This document shows, piece after piece, positions 1-11,011 of a stretch of 64,000 nt of DNA; positions within the stretch are counted from its first letter, which is position 1; the number at the start of each line of letters is the position of its first letter. The DNA lies in assembly GCA_008711295.1 (NCBI GenBank), contig VUYV01000120.1:807383-871382 (forward strand), read 5' to 3'. The notes beneath the pieces are model-generated. The model saw only the letters and a list, made by a program, of their open reading frames with translations. It had not been told where the DNA came from and did no database searches. The position numbers and the translations under genes are program-made. Source of the stretch: Anarhynchus alexandrinus (Eukaryota > Chordata > Aves > Charadriiformes > Charadriidae).

Positions 1-1540
1 TTTAAGGATGAATCCTTCTCTTTGCTAAAGCTATCAGTCAGAACTACATCTGGTGGAATTAGTTTGGCTAGTTTTTATTGTTCTTAATATATTTTAAGTC
101 CTTTCTCTCTGATGGACTGCTTATCCCATTTGAAAGAGCAACTCTGGAAGCTCCTACTGCTCCTTAGTCACCATATTTGGGGCCCCTCCTCCCTGCTAGG
201 GATGAGATGATATTCATCAGGGTAAAGTGGCACTTTTCCAATTACTGCTGTTTCTTACTGATTTCAGTATTAAAACAGAGGGCCCCACACGAGGTACTGT
301 GCTCTACGTTAACACAACCTTCTGTAACACAACCTGCTGCTTCAGAGAATGGCTTGTGGAGTGAGAATGAAGAGAGAACTGGAGATGACAATGTCTCTTA
401 TTTCAGATGAAATTTCTGTTATCTTCAGTTATGGAGAGCCCTTTCTCACCCTCACAAATCTGTACAACAATAGCAGAACTGAACCCATATAGGACTTACT
501 TTTCTGGAGTAGGATCATAACTTGTGCTGATCCATTATCTTCTCTTCAAGTGTTTGCTTGTGTCTCCTTAAGGCATTCAATTTATCCCTGCGAGGGGGAA
601 AAGCACATTCTGAACCATCTGTATGAAAATAAGCATAATCAAAAAATTGAAGACTAAAAGCCACCAAGAGAGGAAAGAGACTGAAATATCTGCCTATTGC
701 ATAACCTTCAGAATTCTACTGAGCTCACTCACTGTCTGTTTACAGGGCAAATGCAAAAGCCTACCAAGCTTGCTGATGGTTGATTTTTGTGCCATAAGCA
801 TGAAAGATGAAAGAACAGCAGTAGATTGGTGCTAGATAACTCAGGCAGAGTTTGTTTTGTGGGTGTTAAGATTAATTTTACTTTGTTTTTTTTGAAAATT
901 TGTTTCCCGATTGGTCAGTCATTCACAGATCACTGACAATTTCTCAAGGGTTAAGATCCTTACATCATTTGAACTTCTTGTCTGCGTCATAACTGAATAT
1001 TTTATTCCTGTTCTGCCTATTTTGTTGTAACTAGAGAATAATGTTTGATCTTTTTGAGAATACTTTGGTCTCCTGCAAGCAGTGTCAAAGCACTTTCAAC
1101 AGTGCCATATAATCTTACTATTTTTTTTACTCATTTTATTAACCTGCACAGTGGATGTTAGCAAATCTTTTTTCATTCAAATAGTAGGACTAATGTACCT
1201 CCATCACAGAACTGTCAGACACCTGAATAAATATGCTTAGAGTGCATTTGAACTGTATTCAGCCAGTTTCAGCAAACAATTTGTAACATTTCAACCATAT
1301 AATCCCATACTGAAGTAAAACTCAGTCAGTAACTCCCACATCATCCTGAAGTGCTTAGACTAAAGTTCTTGGCATTAAAAACACTTTTCTTCCTTCTTTC
1401 ATACCTATAAAAGAAATTCACTGCAGTGAGAACAAGATTCTTTGTAAATGTACAATATGTTTAAACAGGGTATCATCTCAAGCATGTCAGCCTGTGCATG
1501 GGGGACGCAGAGATGTATGTTGACACTTGCATCCTTAAAA
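1..1540. other. No gene recognised; AT-rich non-coding DNA
   Basis: I see no exon with recognisable protein similarity here. The open frames are short (under 80 codons), AT-rich and unlike any family I know. No tRNA or other structured RNA was recognised. Confidence 0.6.
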
Positions 1541-1544
1541 CCAA

Positions 1545-2025
1545 CATAGAATCATCAAACCAGAGAATGGTGTAGGTTGGAAGGGACCTTAAAGATCATC
1601 TAGTTCCAATCCCCCCACCACGGCCAGGGACACCTCCCACTAGATTGGGTTATTCAAAGCCCCATCCAACCTGGCCTTGAACACCTCCAGGGTGGGGGCA
1701 TCCACAGATTCTCTGGGCAACCTGTTCCAGTGTCTCACTACCCTTAGAGTAAAGAATTTCTTCCTAATATCTATTCTAAAACTACCCTCTTTCAGTTTAA
1801 AAATGTTACCCTTTGTTCTATCACTACATTCCCTGAAAAAGAGTCCCTCCTCATCTTTCCTGTAGGTCCCTTTCAGATACTGGAAGACTGCTATAAGGTC
1901 TCCCTGGAGCCTTCTCTTCTCCAGGCTGAACAACCCCAACTCTCTCAGCCTGTCTTCATAGGGGAGGTGCTCCAGCCCTCTGATCATCTTCGTGGCTCCC
2001 CTCTGGGTTCACTCCAACATCAAAG
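1545..2025 (-). mobile_element. CR1 LINE 3' fragment
   Basis: The left edge carries the 'catagaatcat' tail and the phrase 'ggttggaagggacctt', both typical of the avian CR1 3' end, so the element reads on the minus strand. An open frame at 1640-1987 (minus, 115 codons) matches the C-terminal end of the CR1 ORF2 reverse transcriptase, with [16 protein letters not shown] followed by the RHWNRLP block. The piece is 5'-truncated, as most CR1 copies are, and should not be read as a host gene. Confidence 0.93.
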
Positions 2026-2478
2026 GAAGTATTTCTTATAATGCAAATGACAAAAACTAGAGGAATATGAATATTTGCTATTCTTCAGGAATCTAAATAT
2101 AAAATGACTCTCATAAGACTAAATTTTTATTGCAACTCAGCTATTTTCCAACCTCTTCAGAACCCTCTGAGAAGTACCACTGGGGTTAGCATTCCATCCT
2201 TTATAACTAAGTTTTCCACATGGGTTCATCTATATTATTTGAAAAAAGCTGTGCTTGTCCATGTGTCTCCTGAACATCCCTTTGCAGTAAGGCAATGTGA
2301 AGAAATTTTGTAGCTTCTCCCCATTACTTATATCTCCTCCTAAACATCCCCTTTTCTAGCCAAACATCAAGTAGACCTATAATTCCCCTGCCTGTCCTAC
2401 TCTTGATAGATGATTTGTATTCTATGTTTGTCTAGATGACTTTTTTAGGTTCCACAATTCAAATCTCTAGTTTCTTAC

Positions 2479-2618
2479 TGTTTCTGTTCTTCATGATCCT
2501 GCACTTTGTTCTCCATGTTCTGCTCCAGTAACATCTGATTCTGCTGGCTAAGCATCTGAATCTGACTCAGGACGTGATGGAATTCTTCTTCCAGATTTCC
2601 TTTTAGATGGGACAGCAG
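2479..2618 (-). pseudogene. CCDC88-family (Girdin/Daple) coiled-coil exon, fragment A
   Basis: The minus strand translates without a stop as a coiled-coil segment that includes [28 protein letters not shown] and HEEQKQ. This closely resembles the part of CCDC88A/CCDC88C just before the end of the central coiled coil. A plausible acceptor (ttaatag) and donor (gtaaga) bound the 140-bp exon. It is the most downstream of five such exons on this strand, in family order. No upstream HOOK-like domain and no downstream Galpha-binding region is visible here. I infer a partial duplicated gene or relic; CCDC88A, B and C cannot be separated by eye. Confidence 0.75.
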
Positions 2619-2857
2619 CTATTAAACAAGATAGATTAATCTCTCCTCTGCATCTGGCTTCCCTGGAAGTGTACCATAATCAAGCTAACACAATTGCATA
2701 GCAACCTAGGTTACAAATCAATAAGCTTCAAAGTATATGGGGGTGTTATTATGACCACATAGCTTGACCTTCTATATATAGTGTGCCAAAAACCTCACAC
2801 AATGAATGTTAGCACTCTAACAGGAACCCAACACTATACCTACCTATAGCTGTTCAC

Positions 2858-3030
2858 CTCACAGTGATTATCCAGCTTGGTCAGAGACATATCCATGGAC
2901 TGGTGCTGTTCTTTCAGCTCATCGTAGTGAGCCTGCCAATGATTCAGCTCCAGCTGAGAGTTGTTCAACGAAGTTTCCAGCTCTTTAGTGTGTGAATGCA
3001 GCCCTTCATACTCTGCCTTTAGTTGGTTGT
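2858..3030 (-). pseudogene. CCDC88-family coiled-coil exon, fragment B
   Basis: The minus strand reads [19 protein letters not shown], then [19 protein letters not shown], then [19 protein letters not shown]. This is the CCDC88 segment immediately before fragment A. A donor (gtgaac) follows the CDNHCE-like end at 2858. At the 5' side the bases before the homologous block read 'gtttggg', with no AG where the acceptor should be, so this exon looks unable to splice normally. The reading frame itself is intact. The upstream boundary is approximate. Confidence 0.75.
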
Positions 3031-3587
3031 GCAAGAAATTCATCCCAAACACAAGGAAGCCAGCAGGCTTATGAAGGACACTTCATAGAAAGTACCTCAC
3101 ATTCAAAGAGCCCACCATCAGTGTGCAGCAGTCACTAAACCAAACATTAAGTTCCAAAGACTAACTCCTAAACATGTTTTTATTCTAAGCATATAGTAAA
3201 ATCTTATTAAGAAAGTAGTAATAGCATTCTAAAATATTTCAAATCTGAAAAAGAACTGAAAGGAAAATAGATGAAACATAAAACTGCTATTTCCTTAATG
3301 TGTAAGAAACACACCACAAGCTTATTTTGAATGAGCAAAAGTCCCAGGATCAGACCATGTTTGAAGCACCAAATAACAGTATTTGTTGACAGTGTCCACG
3401 AAGCTGATAATCTGAAATAAGTTAAACAAAATGATCAAATTAACAAGATTGACAGTGAGAAAAATTAACAGACACATTAATGAAGGTATTCTGGAGTTAC
3501 AGTTAGCACAACACAGGAAAACAACTGTGTATTTTGCATAATTGACTTTTTAATGATGAATACAATAATTTAGCAAGGGAACCATAC

Positions 3588-3731
3588 CTGTCCAGTTGCT
3601 CTCTCAGCTTCTGATTTTCCCCAATGGTTATTGCATTTGATCTCCTCTCTTGTTGCAGAACCTCTCTCTCAGTTTTTAAAACTATTTCCAACTCTTCCAT
3701 TTCTGCTTTGTCTTTCATTAAACTCTTGTAT
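3588..3731 (-). pseudogene. CCDC88-family coiled-coil exon, fragment C
   Basis: The minus strand reads YKSLMKDKAEMEELEIVLK then TEREVLQQERRSNAI and ENQKLREQLDR, the CCDC88 block that precedes fragment B. A good acceptor (tttttgcag) and donor (gtatgg) flank a 144-bp open exon. Order and strand agree with the other fragments, so these are genuine split-gene exons and not a retrocopy. Whether they are still transcribed cannot be told from the sequence. Confidence 0.78.
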
Positions 3732-4021
3732 CTGCAAAAAGACAAGTAGCGTACTCTCAGTTTTCATTGAAACATTTTTCCTCCTCTAGTTTAAGACTTT
3801 TAATAGGTAATACCACAATGACCAGAAAGGGTTTTTTTCCCTGCCTGCTTAGTTTCATACACATTTGTGTGGTTAAACATGTACCAAGGCTGAAGAATTC
3901 CACACTATGCATGAAAAGTCAGCTTAGTCTATAAGTCAACAGGGAGACCTTTAGAAAAAAATTGCATTTTTTAAGCAAACTGGAATGCAATTGCAAGAAC
4001 ATTATTTCAATCCCAGATTCT

Positions 4022-4383
4022 TGTGAGAAACACTCGCTCACGGATAAAAATGTAAAGAGCACAAAGTCTTCGAAGCAAAGATAAAAATTTACTCAAGAAC
4101 AAAATAAACGAGTCAGCTGAGTCAGGTGCGTCTCAAAAAGAGCACACTTAGTTACAAAACTTCAAGTATTTATGCCCTCCCCCGATTGCCCAGGATCTGT
4201 CCCCTTTTCCCATTAGTTTGGTACTTTAGGGCACACATTCTTTCACGACCGGTTAGTCTATCACAAACTCGATTCACCTTTTTCTCCTTTTAAGGAGTTG
4301 TTTTTCTAAGTCACATAGCCCTGCTTGTGTCGTCGACATACAAAATGGCTGAAGCAAAACAATCCCTGAGTTCATCTCTCACA
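4022..4383 (-). repeat. Endogenous retrovirus 3' LTR
   Basis: Both ends carry the inverted termini TGTGAGA / TCTCACA and the length is 362 bp. Directly beyond the 4383 end the minus strand shows a purine-rich run (aaaagggggtgga), the polypurine tract expected just upstream of a 3' LTR. That fixes the orientation as minus and agrees with the env and integrase remnants to its right. No matching 5' LTR is in the window. Confidence 0.85.
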
Positions 4384-5660
4384 ATCCACCCCCTTTTACT
4401 TATTACATTTTTCCTGAAGCCCATACCCAGTATTAGTTGCAGCTTTTCATCTTGTTGTTCTTTCTTTGATTTCTCTTCTTCAACACCTTGATCTTCTGAG
4501 CTGCTATATTCTGGCCCTAAGACGCCATCTGCAGATTCGCTGATAGTCTGGTTACTTGCATTCCTTCTACTACACTAGAGATTAACCTTTTAAAACATGG
4601 CATTAAAACCCAACAAATGCACATAACAGGCTGACTTGCATTCCTTCTACTACACTAGAACCCAACAAATGCACATAGTAGGAAGAAGCTCACCTTTTTT
4701 CCACCAAGTCACTCCTAAAAAGTTATCCCACCAGCTGGCATTTATCATAGGCTTCCACTTTTGTAAGGCAACACTCAGAAGTGTTAAATTTACCACATAC
4801 GCCTCCTTCTTCTGCTAGCAAATAATCTAATGCTAGCCTATTCTGGTAGATGGCATTTCTCATCTGCGTTTGTTGCGCTGCTAATAATTCTAATGCTAAG
4901 GCTGTTTGGTTTGTAATCAATTTGAGCACTACCTGTAGTCCAGTTATTCTATTTAACATACAGACAAGTGTTCGATATCCCCAGCTACTATCCTGTGCCC
5001 ATGTTGCCAGCCCATGAGTTTCTATAATATGCTGAGGGGGCCACTCATCTTCCCCCCTCTTTGAGTTCTTCCTATGTGAACTCCCAGCCCAGCTGCCTGT
5101 GCTTGAGACAACAAGAAGAAGGGCATTATGTATCCAATTCCTGACCAATTTGGGGGAAACCTTTGATACGCATTCTGCCCACAAATCCAATAATGTTCTT
5201 TAAGAGCCCAAGTGCCATTTTCAAAATCTCCTTTCCATTTCTTACCGCCTTTCGGTCCGTCCTTTTGGGCTCCCACATACCCAACAATTACTTAGATTTA
5301 ATTTTCTTGCTGTTTTCCTCCCCTAAGGCTACAAATTGGTTATCTTTTTGGTTGAGGGATCATTACAAGGCTCATCAATACAAAGGCTTGGAGTCCACTA
5401 AAGTCTGGTACGGTTCTTTCCCCCATCCCTCAACGCCTACTGGGTTGCTGCCAGCAGCAGAGGTAGTTTAATAAAGAAGCCAATCCAGTCTTGCCCTTAG
5501 CTTGACTCTTATTACAGAGCCTCCCCCCTTGTGCACAATAAATCCGCTTCTAGATCTTCCACAAATCTCCTCTACCAGCACCCTCGACAATACCAGGAAT
5601 ATCCCTTTCCAGTGTCCCATTTTCCACTTCTGTCACCATCTTTATCATTGATTACATAGG
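4384..5660 (-). pseudogene. Endogenous retrovirus env remnant
   Basis: This is a degraded envelope gene on the minus strand. Frame 4723-5190 has the transmembrane-subunit hallmarks: a heptad-rich stretch, the immunosuppressive-domain-like [15 protein letters not shown], and a cysteine motif C-x7-CC just after it. A second frame (5022-5276) holds the adjoining surface-subunit end, so a frameshift separates the two near 5050-5150. The start of env, with a hydrophobic leader, lies near 5580-5630, and the remaining surface region is far too short, so much of it is deleted. The remnant is non-functional. By motif it is a gamma-type envelope of a bird endogenous retrovirus. Confidence 0.8.
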
Positions 5661-5830
5661 GATATGAGGCCTTAAAATTCCCTTTAGATTGACTCCCTAA
5701 AACTAGAATCTCTTACCATTTACATATACGCAATCCTGGACTTCTTGCCTTGCACTTTTACAACAAGTGTAAACACCGATTACAAATTTCTCTCAGAATG
5801 ATAAACCTTTCAAAGGTTTCCTTTAAGAGG

Positions 5831-6120
5831 TTACTTCCCTGGGCTATGGTCCACTCTCCAGGAGGTGGAACTCCTGGCCCTTTTAACATGCGCCCACCCT
5901 TTTTCTTCAGTTTTTATGGCTGCTTCCATTGTCAGAAGTACCAGAAAAGGTCCTTGCCATGCCTTGGTTAGGGTATCCTCTCTCCAGGATTTTACAAGCA
6001 CCCAGTCTCCAGGCTGTATCTGACGCAGACTAAAACCCTGCCCCCAGTTCCTGAGCATCACCCCTAAAGAACCGTCAGGTGGAATGCTCGAACCTGTATC
6101 CTCAGATCCCTTTTACTGGA
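5831..6120 (-). pseudogene. Endogenous retrovirus integrase C-terminal remnant
   Basis: Frame 5831-6061 (minus) encodes the end of an integrase: QPGDWVLVKSW followed by LTKAWQGPFLVLL, the SH3-like C-terminal domain pattern of gamma-type retroviruses. It lies upstream of env and reads in the same direction, as expected for pol-env order. No reverse transcriptase, protease, gag or 5' LTR precedes it, so the provirus is 5'-truncated. The right border is approximate. Confidence 0.8.
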
Positions 6121-6129
6121 CCTAAAATC

Positions 6130-7020
6130 TACAGCACATTGTATTGGCAGCTCCTTAGTCTTTGGGAAAGAAAAGTCTAATGCCAGTTTGTAGTGCACCC
6201 TCAAAAATCACCATTGAGTTGCTCTAAACCCAACTCATGGTCTTGCACAAAAACTGAACCTAAATACAGACATTTTGAGGAAAATCATTGAATTGTATAA
6301 GAAAAGTTTTGAGGGGTATGCAGAGTGGCATTTATGTAGTAGTATATTATATATATTGTTCGATACAAGCCCAATTGTCAGAAAATGACAGTGACTAGAG
6401 ACTAAACAATAAACAGATAACTCTGATTTCACCATTCAATTGAACAGCCTGAAGCAAAAGCCTTAGACCGTGAGAACTAGAAGAAAATAAATAATACAAC
6501 ACTATCTCATAGCTAGCTAAATACGGCTTCCTTCAGAGAGCCTCCTTTGTCATAAGGTTGATGTCACACACAATCTTCAATGAGTTATGTTTCTCAAGAT
6601 ACATACTACTTACACATAGGTAATTACCTAGGTGACTTGCAGACCTTACTGTATGACTAGAAAAGATACCCCACACAGCTGAACTGGGAGAATCTTTTTA
6701 AGGCTGTGTGTTATTATAGCATAGATCCTTAAATATAGTAAAGACAATTAAGCTACTTCTGACAAAGCATCCCCAAGCCCATGTTTGCTAAATATCATCA
6801 GAGTCATCTGTGGTCTGCCATCTGTGGTTTCAACCTGTCTGAGGTCTAAACTGTGCAAATATTTTCATCTAAACACCTAATGATAGCAAGAATTATCAGA
6901 TACTTCTTCAGGGGAACAACTTACTCAGTAGTCTCTGTTTGTAATTGGAGACCAACCTTTAAGGCTAAGATCGTAACATGGGCACATTCCAGCTACACTA
7001 CACCCCTGAGCAGTGAGTGT
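6130..7020. other. Non-coding spacer
   Basis: This AT-rich DNA lies between the retroviral remnant and the next CCDC88-like exon, on the strand and at the position expected of an intron of that array. I see no coding similarity or repeat that I can name. Confidence 0.5.
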
Positions 7021-7022
7021 AC

Positions 7023-7186
7023 CTCTCACCCAGACCTTTGTGCTCCAGACCCAAGTTTTTGTGTAACGTTTTCAGGCAGCTGGGCTGGTTTATTAGCATT
7101 TGATATTCTGTGGACTGCGGTTCATGCAGTGAAGCAAGGCATTCATGGTCCTGAAGCAATGACTCATACTCAGCTTTCAGCTGCTC
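7023..7186 (-). pseudogene. CCDC88-family coiled-coil exon, fragment D
   Basis: The minus strand reads [20 protein letters not shown] then HEPQSTEYQ and [20 protein letters not shown], matching the repeated 'LHEQQS / LKTLHKNLE / LEHK-LE-RY' pattern of the Girdin/Daple coiled coil. A good acceptor (aaaacag) is present at the 5' end and a weaker donor (gtacac) at the 3' end. The 164-bp frame is open. It lies upstream of fragments A to C in the right order. No initiator or domain start is nearby. Confidence 0.76.
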
Positions 7187-7269
7187 CTGTTTTGTGGGAA
7201 TATACTTGAGAGAGAATAGACATATTTTGAACCAGCCATGCGAGGAAGCGGACTGGCTGTAGGTTCCCA

Positions 7270-7587
7270 TCCTTGAAGTTACCTTGAGGAGAAAAACAGG
7301 AGCGATCGTGACTGTTTCACATGAATTGAGAAAAACAAGCCTGGAGGAGTCGGATGAGAAAGGCCCGGAGGAGCCAGATGAGCAGGTGGAAAAACAGAGA
7401 TTAGACGAACCAATTGAGCTGGGGGGCGCTGCGCGTGAACAAGAGGTTTGGACCAATCATTATGTTGTTAGCTATGCATGCTTTTGCTGTAAGTCTATAT
7501 ATACTCTGCTAAAATACCTAATAAAGGAGAATGATCATACTCATATTGAGACTGCGTTGTTACTCCGGGTCCGATCCCACTCCGACA
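7270..7587 (+). repeat. LTR fragment inserted beside a CCDC88-like exon
   Basis: The segment has the layout of a retroviral LTR: CCAAT box near 7453, TATA-like tatatata near 7497, AATAAA at about 7520, and an end in ...CCGACA at 7587 that abuts the coding-like exon. The left end is not defined; no clear TG start or target duplication was found, so 7270 is a guess. An imperfect 24-bp repeat (ggaggag...gatgag) lies near 7342-7385. The part from 7446 onward is present again at 9643. Confidence 0.5.
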
Positions 7588-7714
7588 CTTTTTCTGTAGT
7601 TTTTTATTCTCATTCTCCTTGGCTGTCTGCTGATTTTGGAGTAGAGCATTCTGGGCCATCATTGAAGCGCTCTGGGAGTTGAGGGTTGAATTTTCTACCT
7701 CAAGTTTGTCAAAT
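7588..7714 (-). pseudogene. CCDC88-family coiled-coil exon, fragment E
   Basis: The minus strand reads [17 protein letters not shown] then [19 protein letters not shown], like the 'LEVEN-TLNSQ' block of CCDC88 proteins. No AG acceptor precedes it and the LTR end lies at its 3' edge, so it appears cut by insertion. A near-identical copy lies at 9785-9911. It is the most upstream of the CCDC88-like fragments. Confidence 0.68.
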
Positions 7715-8059
7715 AAAAAGCATACATTACTTATTTACATCTACTGGTACGTAAAACAAACATGTCAGGTCGGGGCAATCCCAAGCACAAATACAGGCTC
7801 GGCGGGGGGGCTGGCCACTGAAAGCCTGCCACGGCATTCGGGATACTGCTTTGCAAATGTCTCTGAGCAGCGCACACAGCTCCCTCCACCACCAGGCTTG
7901 TGAGATAGCCCTGGGGGGGTCTCTGAGGGGAGTTCTGTGCCCCTGACACCCTTGGGCTGTGTGTGGGAGGGACTGGCTAGCAGGTCAGCAGGCCCTGGGG
8001 CAGTTGGGCGGTGCCAGCTGTTCCTGCGGCCACTTCCAACCATGGGAAGTGTTAGGAAG

Positions 8060-8600
8060 CTTTTGCAACTGGCCCGTGCCGACCCAGGAGAGAGTTGAGG
8101 AGGCAAAGTATGCAATTACAAGAGTAATTCTTTATTCATGTGCATGAGGTGTCCCATTCAAATTGGGGCACCCCAAATGTGGTTTTGCACAAGATTCGTA
8201 GACCTTTCTCTAGCATTCAGGTACAACGTGATTTGACAAATCACTACTTAACACACACATACTACAATTTACAAAGCAGCTCTAGTTCTGTGGCGTCACC
8301 ATGCACCTGCTTCTTTCTTGATCTAAACACGACCCTGGAGTTGGTCTTGCTTATCTACGATGCCAGACAATGGAACGGTTTCACAGAGGTGTTAGAGGGG
8401 CTAGGATGCAGACATGGTGGTCTGGGATTGGAGAATTCAGAGCATGTGAGTAGCCGACAGGATCCAGGAAAGTCAAGCAGGCAAAGTTGAGCCAAAGTTT
8501 CCCGCCCACCAGGAGCTCACACTCATGACACCACCGAGAGGCTGCCAAGCCTGCTGAACGCTGCAGGTTATCATGCATTCCTACTATGCGATGTAGGGTC
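8060..8600 (-). repeat. Possible reversed LTR, unassigned
   Basis: On the minus strand an AATAAA lies near 8130, followed by a U5-like stretch that runs to about 8060. The sequence is repeated at about 10257-10797 in the tandem copy. I could not find paired LTR termini or a primer site, so the assignment is weak. No protein similarity was seen. Confidence 0.28.
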
Positions 8601-8814
8601 CAACGATACTGTGAGGAGGCAACTTAGAACCGTCAAAAGAGACTTTATGTTCCTTGGGGCAATGTTAAAAGGATGAGGAGCAGAGGTGGGGTTCTCCTCT
8701 ACCCTCCCAGTCAGAGGAAGGGGTTCAGGAAGGAGGAGACGAATTGAACAGGTGAATGCCTGGCTGTGTAGCCGGTACTCAGGGTTTTGGCTTCTGTGAT
8801 CGTGGATGTACCTT

Positions 8815-9222
8815 AGAGAAGCTGTGTCTGTTGGGAGCTGATGGCATTCACCTGACCTCATACTGCAGGGAAAAAGAGGGAAGAATGCGGGACACAGAAA
8901 GGAAAAGAAAATCCCCACACAGCAGACCTCTGCCAAGAGTGGCAGCGTCCTGCTCTCAATGGTCTACCCAGCGCAGCACCCAGTGAAGACCACGGTGGCT
9001 ACAAAGACGATTGTCACACTGCTTTCCCTTGACACTGGCATGAGCATGGTGGCGATTTCATATGGGACGACACACAAACTCCCTAGCAGCTCCACCTGGG
9101 CAGGGACCAAGCGAGAGGCACCGCTGATATGCCTCCGTGCGTTCACTGGGGCCCGGGTGGAGAATCTGCCCTTCCCAGACACTCACCAGGGAATTGGTAC
9201 CACAGAACTGAACATGCCGGCC
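8815..9222 (+). pseudogene. ITPRIP-like gene 3' flank relic, copy 1
   Basis: This stretch aligns by eye with the region after the stop codon of ITPRIP-like gene 2 (15345-15745). Shared phrases include 'ggaaaagaaaatccccacac' (gene 2: 'gggaagggaaaaccctgcgc') and 'tggagaatctgcccttccc'. It is therefore the downstream part of another gene of the array whose coding part is missing. The open frame through it (8959-9582, 207 codons, proline-rich) is most likely fortuitous. Confidence 0.6.
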
Positions 9223-9784
9223 ATGGAGAAGCCAGAGCTCTATCTGCAGTGGGAGGTGCCCGCTAGGAAATCTCCGCCTGCGCCTCCAACATCACCCTTG
9301 GGAAACATCTCTTTGGAAGCAACATCCTCTCGCAGTGGCACAGCAGGAACAGAGATCCTGCCACGGACAGGCCCCATCCCACCACCAGGATATACACCAC
9401 CACCCACCCAGCAGTGTCATGAAGGCACCAAGAGTACACCCACGACCACAAGCTCAGAGGCAGCACCAAGGGAGCCCACTCCACCTCACGGGACGGGATC
9501 TCAAGGAGTAAAGCATCCACTGGTCACGTCACCCCCTTTCATGTCTGGTAAGGGTCTGGGGGGGCTTCTGTCTGCGTTGTAACGGGAGCCCCTGGGAGCC
9601 CAGTCCTGCCCAGAAGGTCTATGGTTTGTGGGGGATGGGAANGTTTGGACCAATCATTATGTTGTTAGCTATGCATGCTTTTGCTGTAAGTCTATATATA
9701 CTCTGCTAAAATACCTAATAAAGGAGAATGATCATACTCATATTGAGACTGCGTTGTTACTCCGGGTCCGATCCCACTCCGACA

Positions 9785-9911
9785 CTTTTTCTGTAGTTTT
9801 TTATTCTCATTCTCCTTGGCTGTCTGCTGATTTTGGAGTAAAGCATTCTGGGCCATCATTGAAGCGCTCTGGGAGTTGAGGGTTGAATTTTCTACCTCAA
9901 GTTTGTCAAAT
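9785..9911 (-). pseudogene. Second copy of CCDC88-like fragment E
   Basis: Same as the exon at 7588-7714, with at least one base change (gtaaag for gtagag in the plus strand). It belongs to the tandem copy and adds no independent information if that copy is an assembly artefact. Confidence 0.66.
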
Positions 9912-11011
9912 AAAAAGCATACATTACTTATTTACATCTACTGGTATGTAAAACAAACATGTCAGGTCGGGGCAATCCCAAGCACAAATACAGGCTCGGC
10001 GGGGGGGCTGGCCACTGAAAGCCTGCCACGGCATTCGGGATACTGCTTTGCAAATGTCTCTGAGCAGCGCACACAGCTCCCTCCACCACCAGGCTTGTGA
10101 GATAGCCCTGGGGGGGTCTCTGAGGGGAGTTCTGTGCCCCTGACACCCTTGGGCTGTGTGTGGGAGGGACTGGCTAGCAGGTCGGCAGGCCCTGGGGCAG
10201 TTGGGCGGTGCCAGCTGTTCCTGCGGCCACTTCCAACCATGGGAAGTGTTAGGAAGCTTTTGCAACTGGCCCGTGCCAACCCAGGAGAGAGTTGAGGAGG
10301 CAAAGTATGCAATTACAAGAGTAATTCTTTATTCATGTGCATGAGGTGTCCCATTCAAATTGGGGCACCCCAAATGTGGTTTTGCACAAGATTCGTAGAC
10401 CTTTCTCTAGCATTCAGGTACAACGTGATTTGACAAATCACTACTTAACACACACATACTACAATTTACAAAGCAGCTCTAGTTCTGTGGCGTCACCATG
10501 CACCTGCTTCTTTCTTGATCTAAACACGACCCTGGAGTTGGTCTTGCTTATCTACGATGCCAGACAATGGAACGGTTTCACAGAGGTGTTAGAGGGGCTA
10601 GGATGCAGACATGGTGGTCTGGGATTGGAGAATTCAGAGCATGTGAGTAGCCGACAGGATCCAGGAAAGTCAAGCAGGCAAAGTTGAGCCAAAGTTTCCC
10701 GCCCACCAGGAGCTCACACTCATGACACCACCGAGAGGCTGCCAAGCCTGCTGAACGCTGCAGGTTATCATGCATTCCTACTATGCGATGTAGGGTCCAA
10801 CGATACTGTGAGGAGGCAACTTAGAACCGTCAAAAGAGACTTTATGTTCCTTGGGGCAATGTTAAAAGGATGAGGAGCAGAGGTGGGGTTCTCCTCTACC
10901 CTCCCAGTCAGAGGAAGGGGTTCAGGAAGGAGGAGACGAATTGAACAGGTGAATGCCTGGCTGTGTAGCCGGTACTCAGGGTTTTGGCTTCTGTGATCGT
11001 GGATGTACCTT

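Larger units (their letters stand above)
7446..9634. repeat. Near-identical tandem segment, copy 1
   Basis: This segment repeats at 9643-11831 with a constant offset of 2197 bases and no indel that I noticed. I saw only four single-base differences by eye. Copy 1 ends in a few bases that do not match copy 2 and then a single N at 9642. The content is an LTR part, CCDC88-like exon E, an unassigned GC-rich stretch, a possible reversed LTR with polyadenylation signal near 8130, and an ITPRIP-like 3' flank. Confidence 0.95.

Noticed and set aside
1640..1987. 115-codon minus-strand frame
   Set aside because: It is the CR1 reverse transcriptase end and not a host gene.
9263..9520. Minus-strand frame with a hydrophobic stretch, considered as a reversed ITPRIP-like membrane segment
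   Set aside because: The hydrophobic run and the MDALLL start are only vaguely like gene 1, and no Mab-21-like sequence follows on that strand.
8959..9582. 207-codon proline/threonine-rich frame, repeated at 11156-11779
   Set aside because: The first part aligns to the non-coding 3' flank of ITPRIP-like gene 2, where the frame is not kept. The two copies are the same 2.19-kb repeat, so their agreement is not conservation.
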